Below are positions 23,867 through 33,833 of a DNA stretch of 64,000 nt, piece after piece. This DNA is from Polysphondylium violaceum. Taxonomy: Eukaryota; Evosea; Eumycetozoa; Dictyosteliales; Dictyosteliaceae. The first letter of the stretch is position 1, and each line of letters opens with the position of its first letter. Under the pieces are notes generated by a model, which worked only from the letters and a program-made list of their open reading frames with translations, had not been told where the DNA came from and made no database searches. The stretch lies in contig AJWJ01000007.1 in the NCBI GenBank assembly GCA_000277445.1, positions 51,831 through 115,830 on the forward strand, read 5' to 3'. Position numbers and translations under genes: made by a program.

Positions 23867-25068
23867 TCATTTTTTGGTATCCTCCATTGGTAATACAAAA
23901 TTCCATTCTGATGCTTGTTTGGATAATGGTTTTTTCAAAGATGAAAATGAACCAGCTGTTGTTGGTGCCAATAAAGAGAGAACCATATCATTGACTTTTA
24001 ATGGTAGTGGTGGCATTTCATTTCCATTTTGTGACCAATTTGATGTACTTGGATATATTATTTTAATGTTAATATTCAATTACTCTAATATTTGTTAATA
24101 TTTCAATACAAACTTTTTTAAAGATAACTCTATATTTGAAATAAATGATTTAAGTGTATCGATGTTTGTCTCTTGGCCAGACATTAATTTCTCTTTAATT
24201 TCTTCAATCAATTGATTGTTTTTAACTATTAATTGTTCAGTTTGATTAATGATTTCTTGACTGATTGGTGTATTTGGTACAGAGGTTGGAGCGGATAAAG
24301 GTAGAGGCGCTGTCGCATTGGGTGACAATGGTACGTTTGCTTGTAACTTTTTAGATGGTGGTTTAGGAGTAGCTGGCTCTTTGGTAGCCGATGTTTTTCT
24401 TTTTCCAGTGGTTTTTGGACTTGCTTCTTTAGGAATAGCTGGTGGTATTTGTTGATCTGCAACTGGTGTATCTTTTTTAGGTATTCCATTCTTTATATGT
24501 ATATTAGTATTATCTCTATCTATAGCTATAGATAAATAAACAATACTTACATCCAACATTTGATTATATCTTAATGCAACTGCTTTTGGTGAAATTCCAA
24601 GTTCTTTTGAAATGGCTTGCCATCGAGAAACGCTGCTGAATCTAGTTGATGGATATTTTTTTAAAGCGTCTTCTAATTTCTTTTGGTCCTCATTTGTCCA
24701 AGGATCCTTTAATAGTTTTAAATTCTTTTTATTTGCAGCAGCACTAATATTTCCTGTTGACGATGTATCTTGATATTGATCAATAGATGCAGCTGTTGTT
24801 GTTGTTGTTGTTACTGTTGCTGTTGTTGATTTTGTTGTAGATGCAGGTGACTTTTTACCTACAAGAGGAGGTGAAGGCTGAGGTGGAGTCATGGGCCTTG
24901 ATGCCAATTGAAGTGAAGGATTTGATGGACCAACGGCTGTTGGTGATGGTGGTAAAACAGATGTATTGTTGTTATTGTTGTTGTTGTTTTGTTGAAAGAG
25001 TGGATTCAATAAAGGATTACCATTATTTAGAAAACTTTGTGTCATAGGATTAGGTGTGAGACTATTGC

Positions 25069-25111
<43 letters not shown>

Positions 25112-25632
25112 ATTTTGTACATCTAATGAATCCATTATATGTTGAAATGAATTTGAAGCCAAAGTATTTAAAAACACTTGATTAGCTCTCAATTGTGATT
25201 GTTGTCTAATACAATGATTCTGGTAAACTCTAATGTGCATATTTATCTGATCCAATGTTCGCAAAATACTATTACCTTGATTAACTAAACTTTGAATCAC
25301 TGGTATGTTTTCAGATTTAGTGTGATCATAGACTAACAATGCGTTTGTAAACTTTATATGTTCATCAATATCCCATTTTCTAAATGAACCTAAATTACCA
25401 TCCCTGTATTGTATGTATTGTAAATATATATCTCTCAACTATACCACTACTCCTATAACTACTACATGTATTAATAAGTTGAAATCATACGTTTTAGATA
25501 CTTGAAAATATTGAAACTCTTCGTCTTTATTTAATTTTAACTATTTAAATGTATGTGTTAATATAATACAATGCATTTATTTCTATGTCTATTCTCGAAT
25601 CTTACTAGATCTTTAATTGTTTGTTCGGTCAT
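23867..25632 (-). CDS. SANT/Myb-domain nuclear protein with C-terminal MPPLPxKVN motif
   Basis: Five exons (25632-25606, 25540-25502, 25438-24551, 24490-24114, 24047-23867) give 503 residues. Region about 20-110 is helical (an NQGNSILRTLDQIN-type helix). An Asn run follows, then a SANT/Myb domain near residues 240-300 (DPWTNEDQKKLEDALKKYP, RWQAISKELGISPKAVALRYNQ) and a Pro/Lys-rich part. A final helix leads into NEMPPLPLKVND. Without the last intron (donor GTTTGT, acceptor CCAAG) the frame would stop at 24095; splicing restores the MPPLPxKVN string that I recall at the end of plant SANT proteins of this class. Probably a chromatin or transcription co-factor. The two first exons code only 9 and 13 residues. 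The stop codon is TGA. Confidence 0.78.
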
Positions 25633-25782
25633 TTTATTTGTATATCTAGACTATATATATCTTGTAAAAAGCAATGATAAGATTTTTTCAATTTTATTTT
25701 TTTTTTTTTTTTTCTTTTGTTTTTTTTTATTTCTCTCGCTCATAGATTTATCATATTAACAAATAAACTTGCACACTATATA

Positions 25783-26105
25783 ATGTCTCAAGATACAGAC
25801 TCCACCACTACCACCACCATTGATAACAATAACACCAACAATGATACCGTTGTTGAAGAAGAAGCCCCAAAGGTTTACGAATTAACTGCCACTGATCATA
25901 TCAATAAAAACTTATTAGGTAAGAGAGAGAAGTCTAATTAGGTTATATTGAAGATCTGGTCACACATTGATTGAGTACTAATACTATTATAATAGAAATG
26001 TTTAAAAATAGAATGGATTCAGGTCAATTTTCAAAGTATCATGAAAACAATGATGATGAAGACAATGGTGAATTTGATGACGACGTTGAAGAGCCAACCA
26101 AGTAA
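25783..26105 (+). CDS. Small acidic protein of unknown function (81 residues)
   Basis: Two exons (25783-25918, 25996-26105); the intron is 77 nt with GTAAGA and TAG ends and keeps frame. The N-terminal third is Thr/Asn/Asp-rich and low-complexity. A folded-looking core follows (VYELTATDHINKNLLEMFKN, then RMDSGQFSKYHEN). The tail is an acidic run of Asp and Glu. It lies 150 bp from the divergent SANT gene start, so the two may share a promoter. I do not recognise the family with confidence; the core has the look of a conserved short helix pair. Confidence 0.7.
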
Positions 26106-26267
26106 ACATTAAATACACACATCATATATAATACTATTTATTTTAAAAAAATAAACGACTTGTAACAATAGGTTTTGTAAAAAATTTATACACATTTATT
26201 ATTATTAAAAAAAAAGAGGCAAAGTTGATCAATTATATATATTTAATATAAATCAATACAATTTGAT

Positions 26268-29125
26268 TTATACAGCAGGTTGGTATCGGTTTTGATAATT
26301 TGAAGAAGAGCTAAAAGAATTATTATTTGATGGATAGTTTGGTGAATTGTTATTATTATTATTATTATTAATATTATTGTTGTTGTGGTTTGGATTACTA
26401 CCATTACCACCACTATTGTTGTTTGATGAGTTACCGCCACCAGCACCATTCCATTGAATTCCTAAAGTTTGAGCAAGTTGTGAAATATTGGCCAAGATTT
26501 CTGGACTTGCACTGTCATTTGGAAAAGAAGGTTCTGGATAAAAGTTAAAATTATTATTCATACCATTGTTATTATTATTGGGATGGTTGTTATTGTAAAA
26601 AGAGTCGTTAAAATTAGAGGAGGGATAGTTAGAGTTTGGAGAGTAATTATTCGTACCATTAAAATTATTATTATTATTATTATTATTGTTATTATGATTA
26701 TGTTTCATATTGTTGTTATTATTCATATTATTATTCATATTGTTGTTGTTATTGTAACCCATATTATTGTTATTCATATTATTCATATTGTTATTGTTAT
26801 TATATCTTTGATTCATATTATTATTATCATAATAACCATTACTATTGTTATTTTGATTCATAGACATATTGCCATTCATATTAGACGAGCTATTATTGCT
26901 GTTGTATCCGTTGTATCCCATATTGCTACTCATGTTATTCATATTCATGTTGTTATTCATATTGTTGTTATTGACATTACCGTTATTCATATTATTGTAA
27001 TTACCTGTAAAAGAGTTGTTACATTGTTAATAGATAAATTCAAAAAAGAAAAAGGAAGAAGGTAGATTATGTTTTTTAATTAGTATATTATACTTACGAT
27101 TATAATCATTATTCATATTGTTATTGTTAATATTTTGGTTATAGTTACTATTACTATTGTTATTGTTATAGTTACTACTGCCACTATAACTATTGCTATT
27201 GTAATTGCCATTACTACCGCCACCACCGCCAGAATTATTACTATCACGTCTACGATAATCTGGGTTACGATCTGATTGATAAACATTTCTCATTGCTCCG
27301 CCTTTAAAAGTACTTTGGTAGCCACTGCCGCCACCACCTCCTCTCTTTCCACTACCACTACCTCTTCCACTGTCTTCATAGGAATCATCCTTATTGCCAC
27401 GATAACTGTTTCTTCCACTACCACCTCCACTGCTACCTCCATAACCACCTCCACTTGAACCTCTCTTTCTATCGCCCCTACTGCCTCCACTACCTTCATC
27501 AATGATAGCTGGCACTTCTTTTGGTGTGTAGTAAGATAAATCTAAAGTTTGGCCTAATAATTCTGCACCCTTGCCTTCCTTAAATGCTTTCTCACAAGAT
27601 CTAAGATCATAAAACTCAACAATTCTATTTTTGTTTTAATATATATTATCATTAATTATTTGTTTTCAACACTTGCCAATTAAATCACTCTTACTAAATA
27701 GTAGTTGGTTCAGAATAAATAAATAAATAAAAATACATACACACTATCACTTTTTTCACTAACCTCTCTAACGTCTCCATAGGATGCAAAAAAGTTTCTC
27801 AATTCACTCAATGGCAATTTGTTTTTAACTTGAATATAACCTGCGTTATCTTCAATAACACTCTCTTCTTTTGGAATTGAAAAGTGAATATCAATCTATA
27901 AATGATGAAAAAAGAAATAAAATTAATATTCATTACCACCTACTAAATCTACTGCTACTACCTACCAATCTGCCATCAATCGAAGTTCCTTGAATTGTAT
28001 TTTTAGCTTCTTCAGCATCTCTCAAATCATACTAAAATAATCATAATAAATAAAAATGTAAATATATATTCTTGCATGGGTATGTTACTGATAAAGTAAT
28101 ATATTTTCTCTAATAATAAAAAACACATACATATGTAATGAAAGCAATACCTCTAGTTTCTAATAATGAAAAGGTTTTTTTAATATCACCACATTTTGCA
28201 AATATTTTCAATACTTCAGATTCAGAACAACTATAAGCTACATTACGAACAAATAAAGTACGTCCTAATTTTTCTTTTTCTCCAATCACTTTACCTAAAG
28301 AATGTTTCAAATTAGTAATCAAACAAGTTTTTCTAAATGTTTTGTTTTTTGGTCGTAGTACAATCTTTTTTTTAAAAAAAAATAAAAAATCAAGTTTCTC
28401 TACTTTTCTTTTTCTCATCATAATATTTTCTCTTTTCTATCTCTATCCTCATAAAATAAACTAACTAAATCAAATAGAGGTGACTGATATTGAGAAATAT
28501 ATGAATTATAGATGTATATGAATACGATATGAAATACTACGAGTAGAGAGCGAGATATATATAAATTATAAAAAAACTATATAAAAAAAAAATTCAAATT
28601 ACCATTATTATCCTTAATCAAAATTGGACCATCATGATTAGAAAATGACTTTAATATTTTCTTGGAGTTGTTTTGCTGACTTTGATTGTTCATCTGACCA
28701 TTCATGTTATTATTGTTATTGTTATTCATATTATTTAAATTATTATTCATGTTCATATTATTATTCATGTTCATTCCCATATTGTTGTTGTTGTTCATGC
28801 CCATATTATTTCCCATATTAGCATTATTATTATAGTTATTATTATTGTTATTATAACTATTGTTGTTATTCATATTTGGGTTAAATTGATTGTTATTATT
28901 ATTCATACCCATATTATTCATATTATTGTTATTGTAATTATTATTCATCATCATGTTGTTGTTGTTATTATTATTATTGGGACTATTATTATTATAATTA
29001 TTATTTGGACTGTTGTTATTATGATTACTCATTCCACTGCTGTTTCTATTGCTACTGGTGTTGGTGTTGCTATAGCTATTGTTGTTGTTGTTGGAATTGT
29101 TATTGCTATTGTTATTACTATTCAT
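26268..29125 (-). CDS. Mei2-like RNA-binding protein with two RRMs and Asn-rich tails
   Basis: Six exons (29125-28603, 28294-28131, 28031-27966, 27895-27741, 27624-27098, 27004-26268) give 723 residues. The first 150 or so residues are Asn/Met-rich. RRM1 contains RTLFVRNVAYSCSESEVLKI and GIAFITYYDLRDAEEA, then DIHFSIPKEE links to RRM2 with IQVKNKLPLSELRNFFASYG, GDVRE and VEFYDLRSCEKAF. The HFSIPK link and YDLR/YDIR helices are hallmarks of Mei2/TEL proteins. After RRM2 come a Gly/Ser/Arg-rich region with RGG-like spots and a long Asn/Met/Ser tail. The C-terminal third RRM that defines fungal Mei2 and plant AML proteins is not present before the stop. It likely binds RNA in cytoplasm or granules; its target is unknown. 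Confidence 0.87.
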
Positions 29126-30117
29126 ACTCTCTTCTTAGGGAATTTATATTATATAAAAGAAATAAATAAAGTGTATACAATATAGAAAACTCTCGTTCGG
29201 TGGATGTTTAATATAACAAATCTAATTCTCTCTATTCAAAATTATAAATATTTATACGGGGAATCAAAATTATGTGTGTGGAAAAAAAAAATAATAATTT
29301 GTTTTTCTTTTCTTTTGTTTTTTTTTTTTTTTGTTTTTTTTAATTTGTTTGTTGTTTCAATAATTTCACTCTCTGATAATATTATATAAAATAATAATGT
29401 ATTATATTATGTGTGTACTATCAAAAAAATAAATTAAATTAAAAATTACTATTGTTGTTGCTGTTGTGTGTTGTTGTTGTTATTATCGTGTTGCTGCTAT
29501 TGGTGTGTGTTTGGGTTATTATGTGTTGTGTGTGAGTGTGTATTTTTTATGTGACTAAAAAGTTGGTTGTTTTTTTTTTTATTTTTTTATTTTTTTTATT
29601 TTTTATTTTTTTTTAAAAAAAAAACCAATGAAATTGAACTTCCGGATATATCTCACCTCCTGTTTATCATTTTTAATTTTTATTATCACATCTTATCAAG
29701 ACAATACAATTTAAAGCTAACAGAATAATCTAAAAATAAAATTGAACTCATATTTTCAAAAAAAAAATAAAAGAAAAATGTTTACACGATAAAATTATCT
29801 TTGTGAGTGTGTATGTTTATATTCATAGAAATAGTGCATATACAGACAGACACTTATTATTAGCTTATTGAATACACAATTGCCAACCATCTCAAATTTA
29901 TCTTAACTGATTTATTGATTTATTGAAAAAAGCAACTGATTGGCAAAAACTCACCCACTCAAAAAAGCCAAAAATTACCACTTTTTTTCATTTTTTTTTT
30001 TTTAATTTTTTGATTTTTGATTTCTAAAAAAATAAACCACCTTCCTATTTAAAATCCAATTTTTGAAACACATTATCCATTTATTACTTTTATTATTATA
30101 TATACACATACATTAAA
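29126..30117. other. 1 kb divergent spacer between Mei2-like gene and repeat-protein gene
   Basis: Left half is G/T-rich on the plus strand (C/A-rich toward the Mei2-like gene). Around 29567-29625 a long T-rich block runs into an A run. A CACCCAC motif at 29952 points toward the repeat gene, 166 bp before its ATG. Contains promoters for both genes. Confidence 0.5.
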
Positions 30118-30768
30118 ATGAGAAGAACATTAGCAGGTCCAGGTTCATCAACCTCTTCATACCAACCAAAATTAGACCCAGGAAAGGCTGCCCCATCTTC
30201 ACCAGCTGGTGGTGATAATTATCGTAGATCCGGTGCTGCCTCTGGCCCACAATCATCTACCTCTACATACACCGCCACCCAAGATATCGGTAAACAAGCC
30301 CCAGCCGGTACCTCTGATAACTACCGTAGAACTGGTGCCGCCTCTGGTCCACAATCTTCACACACTGAATACACCTCTACTCAAGATATCGGTAAACAAG
30401 CCCCAGCTGGTTCTGGCGATAACTACCGTAGAACCGGTGCTGCCTCTGGCCCACAATCCTCCCACACCGAATACACCTCTACTCAAGATATTGGTAAACA
30501 AGCCCCAGCCGGTACCTCTGATAACTACCGTAGAACCGGTGCTGCCTCTGGTCCACAATCCTCCCACACCGAATACACCGCCACCCAAGATATCGGTAAA
30601 CAAGCCCCAGCTGGTACCTCTGATAACTACCGTAGAACCGGTGCTGCCTCTGGTCCACAATCCTCACACACTGAATACACCTCAACCCTCGACCCAGGTC
30701 TCCAAACCTCTGTCTCTGGTGGTGGTGGTAACGATTATTTCTCTCACCACAATGACCAAGCCAACTAA
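30118..30768 (+). CDS. Protein of 34-residue tandem repeats, 216 residues
   Basis: One exon with ATG after AAA context. After a short start (MRRTLAGPGSST), the protein is a degenerate 36-residue unit, four near-identical 34-residue units beginning at the Asp codons at 30283, 30385, 30487 and 30589, and a diverged last unit ending in a Gly-rich tail. The unit reads DIGKQAPAG, then DNYRRTGAASGPQSS and a TEYT end. There is no signal peptide and no Cys, and the composition (Gly, Ser, Ala, Thr, Tyr, Arg) suggests a disordered or structural protein. Codons are strongly biased (GGT, ACC, CCA, GCC), unlike most neighbours and like highly expressed dictyostelid genes. I do not recognise the family. 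Confidence 0.85.
   Translation: MRRTLAGPGSSTSSYQPKLDPGKAAPSSPAGGDNYRRSGAASGPQSSTSTYTATQDIGKQAPAGTSDNYRRTGAASGPQSSHTEYTSTQDIGKQAPAGSGDNYRRTGAASGPQSSHTEYTSTQDIGKQAPAGTSDNYRRTGAASGPQSSHTEYTATQDIGKQAPAGTSDNYRRTGAASGPQSSHTEYTSTLDPGLQTSVSGGGGNDYFSHHNDQAN
30175..30690 (+). repeat. Tandem 102-bp coding repeats (four near-identical copies plus a 108-bp degenerate copy)
   Basis: Equivalent points recur at 30281, 30383, 30485 and 30587, exactly 102 bp apart. Copies differ at few positions, mostly synonymous or Thr-Ser/Ser-Gly changes, which suggests recent duplication or gene conversion. Confidence 0.95.
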
Positions 30769-31394
30769 ATTATTTTCTTTTTTTTCCACAAATCTCTTTA
30801 ATAGTATGATATAGTTAAATATTTCATATGTGTGTAAAACTTTTTAAAACAATCATTAAAAAAGAGACGTAATAAAACATAATTGTATAATTTTTATTTA
30901 TAAACCAAAATATTTAATTCAATTATTATCATTATTATTATTAGTAATGCTCATTGAATAAATATTTATTCAATTTTAACTTTTTTTGTTTTTTTTGTTG
31001 CAATTGGTAATATCTACAAGGGTGGTAATTGGAATTGAAAATTAGAAACCCAATGTTTAAAATCGATTCCCATTTTTCTATTTCAAAAGGGAGATTAGTG
31101 TATGAGTATTTTTATTGTTGCATTCATATTTCAATTTTATTCTATTGATCAATCAAATCAAAGCTCGCACTACAATAGTGTTGATTTCCCCCTGCCCCAC
31201 TCACCCACCATCATATGATTAGTGAGATTTTTTTTTTTATAAAAAATTGGCTTTTTATTTTTTAATTTTTTTTTATTTTAAAATATTATAATACGTTAGG
31301 CTTTTTCATTTACACGCGAGACTTTGTGTTTTTGTTATTATATTATACACTATCTATACTATTACATATTTCATTTATATTCTTTTTCTAAAAA
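30769..31394. other. Spacer upstream of pakC
   Basis: 3' flank of the repeat gene and promoter of pakC. A C-rich patch at 31188-31209 ends in CACCCACC, 193 bp before the pakC ATG. T and A runs elsewhere; no gene. Confidence 0.5.
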
Positions 31395-32973
31395 ATGATA
31401 TCTATTGATGAGGTAAGATATTAAATCCTATAGGACACACACCACTGTATAGATATATTGCGTGTGTGATTAGATTATAAACCTCAAATCATATTCTAAT
31501 ATATCTATATCACACACACACACACACACACACAAATAAAAATAAAAACAATAGGCATCACCAGACTTGTGGAATAAACCAGATAAAGAAGGAGATTTAA
31601 AAAAACAAGGTCATGTGGTAAAAAATTGGAAAAAGAGAAAATTTATTATTCAAAATGATATGTTGTTTTATTTTAAGGACAAGGAAGACAAGCCAGTTGG
31701 CATTGTTCCACTTCGTATGAGTCGTGTTTGTGAGGACAAAAGCACTGGTAAACAATATTGTTTTGAATTGGTTTCACCACGTATAAACAAGACATTTTAC
31801 ATTCAAGCAGCATCCAATGAAGAGATGTCTGCTTGGATGAAGGCTGTGGAAAAGGGATCAGAGTACTCTACTGTGTCCTCACCCTTTAACCTCAAACACG
31901 AAATTCACGTCGATTTCAACTCTGCAACCGGTTTCTCGGGTTTACCCAAGGAATGGGAAATTATACTCAAATCTTGCAACGTCACCAAACAAGAGGTGTT
32001 GGATAAACCCAATGAGTGGCTCAGTGTATTGGAGTTTCAAGCTGGTCGTACAAATGCCAAATCTCAAACATTGCCACCCACTCTTCCCGATGAATCAAAT
32101 CTCACACTCAAGGATTTGGTCAGCAAAGAGGATCCAACAAAGATCTATAGAAACATGACAAAGATTGGCGAGGGTGCCGCCGGTGAGGTGTTTGTTGCAA
32201 CCTCTTCGAAAAACAACAAACGTGTTGCCATTAAAAAGATCGAAATCACCAATGACAACTCTAAACTTTTGGTTACTGAAATTGCAATCATGAAATCAAG
32301 TCACCACGACAACATTGTAAACTATATTGACAGCTACATTGTCGGCGATAGAGAGCTCTGGGTCGCTATGGAGTTTATGGGTGGCGGTTGTCTCACAGAC
32401 ATTCTCGAGGCTTTTGAACAAATTAAAATGTCAGAGTCTCAAATTGCCTATGTCGTCAGAGAGACCCTCAAGGCCTTGCAATACATTCACGGTCTCCACA
32501 GAATTCACAGAGATATAAAGAGTGATAACATCCTCTTGGGCTCCGAAGGCACTGTAAAGATTGCAGATTTTGGCTATGCCGCCCAATTGACTCAAAAACA
32601 ACAAAAAAGAAACACTGTCGTTGGTACTCCCTATTGGATGGCACCAGAGTTGATTAGAGGCCACGATTATGGCGTCAAGGTTGATATTTGGAGTTTAGGT
32701 ATTATGATGATGGAAATGGTCGAAGGTGAACCACCCTACATGGACTTCCCTCCCCTCAGAGCATTGTTTTTAATCACAACCAAGGGTATCCCCCCACTCA
32801 AGGAACAAACTAAATGGAGTAAAAACTTTTTAGACTTTTTCGCAAAGTGTCTCGACATCAATGTACAAAATAGACCTGATGCTAGTGATCTTTTAAAACA
32901 TCCATTTATCGAGCAAGCCTGTGATGCCGCCCAATTTAAACCATTGATTCAACAAGCAAGAGAATTGGTTTAA
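31395..32973 (+). CDS. pakC: PakC, p21-activated kinase with PH and CRIB domains
   Basis: Two exons (31395-31412, 31555-32973) give 478 residues, the same as I recall for D. discoideum PakC. The first exon codes only MISIDE. PH domain about 11-105 (KEGDLKKQGHVVKNWKKRKF start, AWMKAVEK end), CRIB/PBD from about residue 114 (ISxP-type motif as SSPFNLKHEIHVDF), then a STE20 kinase about 205-460. The kinase has KIGEGAAGEVFVA, VAIKKI, HRDIKSDN, DFGYAAQL and GTPYWMAPELI. Family knowledge: the PH domain directs it to membrane lipid and the CRIB binds active Rac, so it links Rac and PI3K signals to actin and myosin control during chemotaxis. Intron 1 holds a CA microsatellite. A CACCCACC motif lies in the promoter. 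Confidence 0.95.
31511..31534. repeat. CA microsatellite in pakC intron 1
   Basis: Twelve CA units shortly before the intron acceptor; likely variable in length between strains. Confidence 0.9.
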
Positions 32974-33833
32974 ATTTATTGTTTATATATAGATATAAGA
33001 TTTTTTTATTGTAAATGTATTTGGTATTTTGGATTATTATTCACGAGAAAGTATTATTTAGAAAAGGATATCTTTTTCCACCAATTTTATATACATATAG
33101 TAATAATAGTAATAATACAGTCTCAATCTCTTTATCATATACATTATTATGACTTTTTTATATTTCCAACTTATTTATTTGTAATACTATTAAAATAAAA
33201 TCTTTTAATTTCAATCATATGATATTTCATTGTATGTGCTTTTTCATGAGCAACTCTTGCCTTTACAAGCAAATCTTTGAGGATTTAATGAATCATTAGC
33301 TTGGCTTAATCTTTATGAATCTTTAAAATATCCAAATTTGTACAAACAGGTTTTTAAAGTTGGGCCATGGATTTTGATGTTGAATTATTGGAGAAAAGAA
33401 TCTATTACAATATTTTGACGATTTATTAGTAGTAGAAATGATATCCAGAACAAATTGGAATTGTATTTAATATAACTTTTGTGTTAGAGGAATGTTTTAT
33501 TCATTTCGAAAGAAAAGGCAGAGTATTTAAGACAGAAATAGATATAAGTACTATCAACTCTACTTATACTTTCTCCAAACAACTTATGCGATGGCTCATA
33601 TCATTTGTATTGGGACACAAATTAAAACATTGTTAATAAAAAAACGGAAAGTAAACTATAATAAAATTGATCAGAGATTTAAATTGCTCTCCTATCAAAT
33701 TTGATCTCACTCACTAAGATTGGGCGAGGATTTTTACCGTCATTTGCATCCAATAAAAAACGAAAAAAAAAAAAGTGTTTGGGGAAAATTTGGAAGGACC
33801 AAGCAATTTGATCTTTTTCGTTCGAAAGAAGTA
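32974..33833. other. Spacer with possible decayed coding sequence before the TPR gene
   Basis: From about 33219 to 33636 the sequence is less homopolymeric than true spacers and shows several open stretches in different frames (for example one ending KQLMRWLISFVLGHKLKHC at 33634-33636) separated by stops. It may be a gene relic; the family is not recognised. Confidence 0.35.

Noticed and set aside
26583-27065. Plus-strand His/Ile/Val-rich frame opposite the Mei2-like gene
   Set aside because: It is the antisense shadow of the Asn/Met repeat tail; similar shadows occur opposite other Asn- or Gln-rich parts (for example 28886-29185).
30358-30660. Antisense 100-residue frame over the tandem repeats
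   Set aside because: A by-product of the 102-bp repeat; codon bias supports only the plus-strand frame.
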